Part shown: piece after piece, positions 58,236 through 64,000 of the stretch
Layout: each line of letters starts with the position of its first letter
How positions within the stretch are numbered: the first letter of the stretch is position 1
Source of the DNA: Craterostigma plantagineum
Lineage: Eukaryota > Streptophyta > Magnoliopsida > Lamiales > Linderniaceae
Assembly (NCBI GenBank): GCA_027422505.1
Contig: JAPQWV010000123.1
Coordinates: forward strand, 971,001-1,035,000
DNA length: 64,000 nt
Reading direction: 5' to 3'
The notes under the pieces: model-generated
The model's database searches: none
What the model saw: the letters and a program-made list of their open reading frames with translations, nothing else
Told to the model about the DNA's origin: nothing
Made by a program: the position numbers and the translations under genes

Positions 58236-58511
58236 GTATAGTTAATTGAGCGTAGTCGTTTTGCTTGTACTGGTGAAATTGTAATGAAAGTATGCAACCA
58301 AGATCGGACGCATTGCTCGGGAACCACGGTGAACGTAGCAGTCCTAGATGTCACGTATTTTCAACGAAATAAATATAGTACGGAGCACAATTCATGTGAT
58401 TTTTCACAAAATTGATATTTGCAAAATCCATAGGTGTTGAGAGTGGAAAGTAACACCGTCACTTCATTGCAAATTTAATACCCGAGGGATGTTATCGCGC
58501 GTAAAAAAGGG

Positions 58512-58627
58512 GGGTGCAACACGAGGACTTCTCAGGGGTCACCCATCCTAGTACTACTCTCGCCCAAGCACGCTTAACTTCGGAGTTCTGATGGGATCCG
58601 GTGCATTAGTGCTGGTATGATCGCACC
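58512..58627 (-). rRNA. 5S rRNA gene, copy 99
   Basis: Same 5' G loss as copy 98, plus TCTCAGGGGTC one base short. Confidence 0.92.
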
Positions 58628-58899
58628 GTATAGTTAATTGAGCGTAGTCGTTTTGCTTGTACTGGTGAAATTGTAATGAAAGTATGCAACCAAGATCGGC
58701 GCATTGCTCGGGAACCACGGTGAACGTAGCAGTCCTAGATGTCACGTATTTTCAACGAAATATATAGTACGGAGCACAATTCATGTGATTTTTTACAAAA
58801 TTGATATTTGCAAAATCCATAGGTGTTGAGAGTGGAAAGTAACACCGTCACTTCATTGTAAATTTAATACCCGAGGGATGTTATCGCGCGTAAAAAAGG

Positions 58900-59017
58900 G
58901 GGTGCAACACGAGGACTTCCAAGGGGGTCACCCATCCTAGTACTACTCTCGCCCAAGCACGCTTAACTTCGGAGTTCTGATGGGATCCGGTGCATTAGTG
59001 CTGGTATGATCGCACCC
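58900..59017 (-). rRNA. 5S rRNA gene, copy 100
   Basis: 5' end GGGUGC; TTCCAAGGGGG. Confidence 0.95.
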
Positions 59018-59292
59018 GTATAGTTAATTGAGCGTAGTCGTTTTGCTTGTACTGGTGAAATTGTAATGAAAGTATGCAACCAAGATCGGCGCATTGCTCG
59101 GGAACCACGGTGAACGTAGCAGTCCTAGATGTCACGTATTTTCAACGAAATAAATATAGTACGGAGCACAATTCATGTGATTTTTTACAAAATTGATATT
59201 TGCAAAATCCATAGGTGTTTAGAGCGGAAAGTAACACCGTCACTTCATTGCAAATTTAATACCCGAGGGATGTTATCGCGCGTAAAAAAAGG

Positions 59293-59410
59293 GGGTGCAA
59301 CACGAGGACTTCCCAGTGGGTCACCCATCCTAGTACTACTCTCGCCCAAGCACGCTTAACTTCGGAGTTCTGATGGGATCCGGTGCATTAGTGCTGGTAT
59401 GATCGCAACC
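59293..59410 (-). rRNA. 5S rRNA gene, copy 101
   Basis: 5' end GGUUGC; CCCAGTGGG. Confidence 0.95.
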
Positions 59411-59691
59411 GTTTAGTTAATTGAGCGTAGTCGTTTTGCTTGTACGGGTGAAAATGTGATGAAAGTATGCAACAAAGATCGGCGCATTGCTCGGGAACCA
59501 CGCCGGTTCGTGAACGTCCCAGTCCTAGATGTCGCGTATTTTCAACGAAATATATATAGTACGGAGCACAATTCATGTGATTTTTTACAAAATTGATATT
59601 TGCAAAATCCATAGGTGTTGAGAGTGGAAAGTAACACCGTCACTTCATTGCAAATTTAATACCCGAGGGATGTTATCGCGCGTAAAAAAGG

Positions 59692-59809
59692 GGGTGCAAC
59701 ACGAGGACTTCCCAGGGGGTCACCCATCCTAGTACTACTCTCGCCCAAGCACGCTTAACTTCGGAGTTCTGATGGGATCCGGTGCATTAGTGCTGGTATG
59801 ATCGCAACC
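59692..59809 (-). rRNA. 5S rRNA gene, copy 102
   Basis: 5' end GGUUGC; consensus body. Confidence 0.96.
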
Positions 59810-60090
59810 GTTTAGTTAATTGAGCGTAGTCGTTTTGCTTGTACGGGTGAAAATGTGATGAAAGTATGCAACAAAGATCGGCGCATTGCTCGGGAACCAC
59901 GCCAGTTCGTGAACGTCCCAGTCCTAGATGTCGCGTATTTTCAACGAAATATGTATAGTACGGAGCACAATTCATGTGATTTTTTACAAAATTGATATTT
60001 GCAAAATCCATAGGTGTTGAGAGTGGAAAGTAACACCGTCACTTCATTGCAAATTTAATACCCGAGGGATGTTATCGCGCGTAAAAAAGG

Positions 60091-60207
60091 GGGTGCAACA
60101 CGAGGACTTCCCAGGGGTCACCCATCCTAGTACTACTCTCGCCCAAGCACGCTTAACTTCGGAGTTCTGATGGGATCCGGTGCATTAGTGCTGGTATGAT
60201 CGCAACC
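60091..60207 (-). rRNA. 5S rRNA gene, copy 103
   Basis: 5' end GGUUGC; one-base deletion at CCAGGGGTC; GTATAG flank. Confidence 0.94.
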
Positions 60208-60486
60208 GTATAGTTAATTGAGCGTAGTCGTTTTGCTTGTACTGGTGAAAATGTAATGAAAGTATGCAACAAGATCGGCGCATTGCTCGGGAACCACGCC
60301 AGTTCGTGAACGTTGCAGTCCTAGATGTCGCGTATTTCAACGAAATATATATAGTACGGAGCACAATTCATGTGATTTTTCACAAAATTGATATTTGCAA
60401 AATCCATAGGTGTTGAGAGTGGAAAGTAACACCGTCACTTCATTGTAAATTTAATACCCGAGGGATGTTATCGCGCGTAAAAAAGG

Positions 60487-60603
60487 GGGTGCAACACGAG
60501 GACTTCCCAGGGGTCACCCATCCTAGTACTACTCTCGCCCAAGCACGCTTAACTTCGGAGTTCTGATGGGATCCGGTGCATTAGTGCTGGTATGATCGCA
60601 CCC
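60487..60603 (-). rRNA. 5S rRNA gene, copy 104
   Basis: 5' end GGGUGC; one-base deletion at CCAGGGGTC. Confidence 0.94.
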
Positions 60604-60878
60604 GTATAGTTAATTGAGCGTAGTCGTTTTGCTTGTACTGGTGAAATTGTAATGAAAGTATGCAACCAAGATCGACGCATTGCTCGGGAACCACGGTGAA
60701 CGTAGCAGTCCTAGATGTCACGTATTTTCAACGAAATAAATATAGTACGGAGCACAATTCATGTGATTTTTTACAAAATTGATATTTGCAAAATCCATAG
60801 GTGTTTAGAGCGGAAAGTAACACCGTCACTTCATTGCAAATTTAATACCCGAGGGATGTTATCGCGCGTAAAAAAAGG

Positions 60879-60996
60879 GCGTGCAACACGAGGACTTCTC
60901 GGTGGGTCACCCATCCTAGTACTACTCTCGCCCAAGCACGCTTAACTTCGGAGTTCTGATGGGATCCGGTGCATTAGTGCTGGTATGATCGCAACC
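60879..60996 (-). rRNA. 5S rRNA gene, copy 105
   Basis: 5' end GGUUGC; 3' end altered (GCGTGCAAC on the plus strand); TCTCGGTGGG. Confidence 0.93.
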
Positions 60997-61277
60997 GTTT
61001 AGTTAATTGAGCGTAGTCGTTTTGCTTGTACGGGTGAAAATGTGATGAAAGTATGCAACAAAGATCGGCGCATTGCTCGGGAACCACGCCGGTTCGTGAA
61101 CGTCCCAGTCCTAGATGTCGCGTATTTTCAACGAAATATGTATAGTACGGAGCACAATTCATGTGATTTTTTACAAAATTGATATTTGCAAAATCCATAG
61201 GTGTTGAGAGTGGAAAGTAACACCGTCACTTCATTGCAAATTTAATACCCGAGGGATGTTATCGCGCGTAAAAAAGG

Positions 61278-61395
61278 GGGTGCAACACGAGGACTTCCCA
61301 GGGGGTCACCCATCCTAGTACTACTCTCGCCCAAGCACGCTTAACTTCGGAGTTCTGATGGGATCCGGTGCATTAGTGCTGGTATGATCGCAACC
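61278..61395 (-). rRNA. 5S rRNA gene, copy 106
   Basis: 5' end GGUUGC with GTATAG flank; consensus body. Confidence 0.96.
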
Positions 61396-61677
61396 GTATA
61401 GTTAATTGAGCGTAGTCGTTTTGCTTGTACTGGTGAAAATGTAATGAAAGTATGCAACAAAGATCGGCGCATTGCTCGGGAACCACGCAAGTTCGTGAAC
61501 GTAGCAGTCCTAGATGTCGCGTATTTTCAACGAAATATATATAGTACGGAGCACAATTCATGTGATTTTTCACAAAATTGATATTTGCAAAATCCATAGG
61601 TGTTGAGAGTGGAAAGTAACACCGTCACTTCATTGTAAATTTAATACCCGAGGGATGTTATCGCGCGTAAAAAATGG

Positions 61678-61795
61678 GGGTGCAACACGAGGACTTCCCA
61701 GGGGGTCACCCATCCTAGTACTACTCTCGCCCAAGCACGCTTAACTTCGGAGTTCTGATGGGATCCGGTGCATTAGTGCTGGTATGATCGCACCC
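61678..61795 (-). rRNA. 5S rRNA gene, copy 107
   Basis: 5' end GGGUGC; consensus body. Confidence 0.96.
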
Positions 61796-62069
61796 GTATA
61801 GTTAATTGAGCGTAGTCGTTTTGCTTGTACTGGTGAAATTGTAATGAAAGTATGCAACCAAGATCGACGCATTGCTCGGGAACCACGGTGAACGTAGCAG
61901 TCCTAGATGTCACGTATTTTCAACGAAATAAATATAGTACGGAGCACAATTCATGTGATTTTTTACAAAATTGATATTTGCAAAATCCATAGGTGTTTAG
62001 AGCGGAAAGTAACACCGTCACTTCATTGCAAATTTAATACCCGAGGGATGTTATCGCGCGTAAAAAAAG

Positions 62070-62187
62070 GGGTGCAACACGAGGACTTCTCAGGGGGTCA
62101 CCCATCCTAGTACTACTCTCGCCCAAGCACGCTTAACTTCGGAGTTCTGATGGGATCCGGTGCATTAGTGCTGGTATGATCGCAACC
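62070..62187 (-). rRNA. 5S rRNA gene, copy 108
   Basis: 5' end GGUUGC; TCTCAGGGGG. Confidence 0.95.
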
Positions 62188-62468
62188 GTTTAGTTAATTG
62201 AGCGTAGTCGTTTTGCTTGTACGGGTGAAAATGTGATGAAAGTATGCAACAAAGATCGGCGCATTGCTCGGGAACCACGCCAGTTCGTGAACGTCACAGT
62301 CCTAGATGTCGCGTATTTTCAATGAAATATATATGGTACGGAGCACTATTCATGTGATTTTTCACAAATTGATATTTGCAAAATCCATAGGTGTTGAGAG
62401 TGGAAAGTAACACTGTCACTTCATTGCAAATTTAATACCCGAGGGATGTTATCGCGCGTAAAAAAGGG

Positions 62469-62586
62469 GGGTGCAACACGAGGACTTCCCAGGGGGTCAC
62501 CCATCCTAGTACTACTCTCGCCCAAGCACGCTTAACTTCGGAGTTCTGATGGGATCCGGTGCATTAGTGCTGGTATGATCGCAACC
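62469..62586 (-). rRNA. 5S rRNA gene, copy 109
   Basis: 5' end GGUUGC; consensus body. Confidence 0.96.
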
Positions 62587-62867
62587 GTTTAGTTAATTGA
62601 GCGTAGTCGTTTTGCTTGTACGGGTGAAAATGTGATGAAAGTATGCAACAAAGATCGGCGCATTGCTCGGGAACCACGCCAGTTCGTGAACGTCACAGTC
62701 CTAGATGTCGCGTATTTTCAACGAAATATATATAGTACGGAGCACAATTCATGTGATTTTTCACAAAATTGATATTTGCAAAATCCATAGGTGTTGAGAG
62801 TGGAAAGTAACACCGTCACTTCATTGCAAATTTAATACCCGAGGGATGTTATCGCGCGTAAAAAAGG

Positions 62868-62985
62868 GGGTGCAACACGAGGACTTCCCAGGGGGTCACC
62901 CATCCTAGTACTACTCTCGCCCAAGCACGCTTAACTTCGGAGTTCTGATGGGATCCGGTGCATTAGTGCTGGTATGATCGCACCT
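62868..62985 (-). rRNA. 5S rRNA gene, copy 110
   Basis: 5' end AGGUGC (first G changed to A in a GGGUGC-type copy); consensus body. Confidence 0.95.
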
Positions 62986-63258
62986 GTATAGTTAATTGAG
63001 CGTAGTCGTTTTGCTTGTACTGGTGAAATTGTAATGAAAGTATGCAACCAAGATCGACGCATTGCTCGGGAACCACGGTGAACGTAGCAGTCCTAGATGT
63101 CACGTATTTTCAACGAAATAAATATAGTACGGAGCACAATTCATGTGATTTTTTACAAAATTGATATTTGCAAAATCCATAGGTGTTTAGAGTGGAAAGT
63201 AACACCGTCACTTCATTGCAAATTTAATACCCGAGGGATGTTATCGCGCGTAAAAAAG

Positions 63259-63375
63259 GGGTGCAACACGAGGACTTCTCAGGGGTCACCCATCCTAGTA
63301 CTACTCTCGCCCAAGCACGCTTAACTTCGGAGTTCTGATGGGATCCGGTGCATTAGTGCTGGTATGATCGCAACC
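63259..63375 (-). rRNA. 5S rRNA gene, copy 111
   Basis: 5' end GGUUGC; TCTCAGGGGTC, one base short. Confidence 0.93.
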
Positions 63376-63648
63376 GTTTAGTTAATTGAGCGTAGTCGTT
63401 TTGCTTGTACGGGTGAAAATGTGATGAAAGTATGCAACAAAGATCGGCGCATTGCTCGGGAACCACGCCGGTTCGTGAACGTCACAGTCCTTGATGTCGC
63501 GTATTTTCAATGAAATATATATGGTACGGAGCACTATTCATGTGATTTTTCACAAAATTGATATTTGCAAAATCCATAGGTGTTGAGAGTGGAAAGTAAC
63601 ACCGTCACTTCATTGCAAATTTAATACCCGAGGGATGTTATCGCGCGT

Positions 63649-63654
63649 AAAAAA
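63649..63654 (-). terminator. Pol III T-run terminator (representative, copy 112)
   Basis: Six T on the minus strand begin two bases after the 5S 3' end. The run is usually 5-7 T across the array; copies 32 and 55 have only five. Confidence 0.85.
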
Positions 63655-63656
63655 GG

Positions 63657-63774
63657 GGGTGCAACACGAGGACTTCCCAGGGGGTCACCCATCCTAGTAC
63701 TACTCTCGCCCAAGCACGCTTAACTTCGGAGTTCTGATGGGATCCGGTGCATTAGTGCTGGTATGATCGCAACC
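63657..63774 (-). rRNA. 5S rRNA gene, copy 112
   Basis: 5' end GGUUGC; consensus body. The array continues beyond the window, whose last 226 bases are spacer. Confidence 0.96.
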
Positions 63775-63805
63775 GTTTAGTTAATTGAGCGTAGTCGTTT
63801 TGCTT
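63775..63805 (-). promoter_or_regulatory. 5S upstream flank (representative, copy 112)
   Basis: On the minus strand the 30 bases before the gene read GCAAAACGACTACGC, then TCAATTAACTAAAC. The -1 C of plant 5S genes is present, but no TATATA is seen at about -28; GCAAAACG occupies that place. Confidence 0.5.
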
Positions 63806-64000
63806 GTACGGGTGAAAATGTGATGAAAGTATGCAACAAAGATCGGCGCATTGCTCGGGAACCATGCCAGTTCGTGAACGTCACAGTCCTAGATGTCGCG
63901 TATTTTCAACGAAATATATATAGTACGGAGCACAATTCATGTGATTTTTCACAAAATTGATATTTGCAAAATCCATAGGTGTTGAGAGTGGAAAGTAACA

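Larger units (their letters stand above)
19724..64000 (-). repeat. 5S rDNA tandem array
   Basis: 112 gene copies on the minus strand at a mean spacing of about 395 bp (118-bp gene, about 277-bp spacer), continuing past the window end. Gene consensus in RNA sense: 5' GGGUGCGAUC (variants GGUUGC, GGAUGC, AGUUGC), box A GUUAAGCGUGCU, box C GGAUGGGUGACC, 3' GUUGCACCC. Spacer: a T-run just after the gene, then GCGCGATAACATCCCTCGGG and AT-rich sequence; on the promoter side GCTCAATTAACTATAC precedes the gene, with C at -1. The first spacer is partial and fused to the gypsy gag. In the copy entries, words such as CCGATC or TTATC are plus-strand differences from the consensus. Confidence 0.97.

Noticed and set aside
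20427..63353. Dozens of similar 63-93 codon open frames on both strands across the 5S array (for example MDFANINFVKNH and MSRIFNEINIV types).
   Set aside because: They repeat only because the 5S unit repeats. Each runs through spacer and the 5S gene itself, changes end whenever the unit has an indel, and has no protein-like conservation.
19791..64000. Assembly collapse or artificial duplication of the 5S array.
   Set aside because: Units differ by many private variants and indels, and the higher-order cycles shift along the array, which argues for real sequence. Order errors still cannot be excluded without reads.

Overview
The window looks like heterochromatic DNA of a flowering plant. It holds a long tandem array of plant-type 5S rRNA genes (about 19724-64000, continuing past the right edge) next to about 19 kb of nested, mostly decayed transposable elements. 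I see no ordinary host protein-coding gene. The species cannot be named from the sequence.

Left part (1-18621). A family of very large LTRs, with termini TGTAATACCCG / GGTCGCCACA and dense TCGA-centred words, recurs as four copies. Copy A (1-3798, minus) appears inserted into copy B (3799-10559, minus). Copy B is also interrupted by a 4.35-kb CACTA (En/Spm-type) DNA transposon at 5395-9749, with 11-bp terminal inverted repeats and a TCA target duplication. Copy C (12002-14803, plus) is a solo LTR inserted in a Ty1/copia pol gene. Copy D (16763-about 18621, plus) cuts that copia element on its 5' side. The copia pol runs on the minus strand from 16762 down to 10560 and is broken by stops, frameshifts and the solo LTR. 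The CACTA element has a broken TNP2 transposase gene, followed by a six-exon Ulp1-like cysteine protease gene that still reads open for 276 codons.

Junction (18622-19723). A short LTR (18667-18905) contains a 67-bp stretch matching the 5S rRNA internal promoter at 61 of 67 positions. It is followed by a tRNA-Met-type primer binding site and a Ty3/gypsy-type gag with one stop and one frameshift. The gag is cut off exactly where the 5S array begins. The LTR's 5S domain is on the plus strand, opposite to the array genes.

5S array. I located 112 gene copies on the minus strand (111 full-length, one truncated), each about 118 nt, at a mean spacing of about 395 bp. Each is followed by a T-run terminator. 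The 5' end of the gene comes in four classes (GGGUGC, GGUUGC, GGAUGC, AGUUGC) while the 3' partner strand is nearly constant. The classes follow each other in higher-order repeats whose order changes along the array: 3-unit near the left edge, then 5-unit, then 6-unit. Copies near the left edge are the most diverged, including changes inside the internal promoter.
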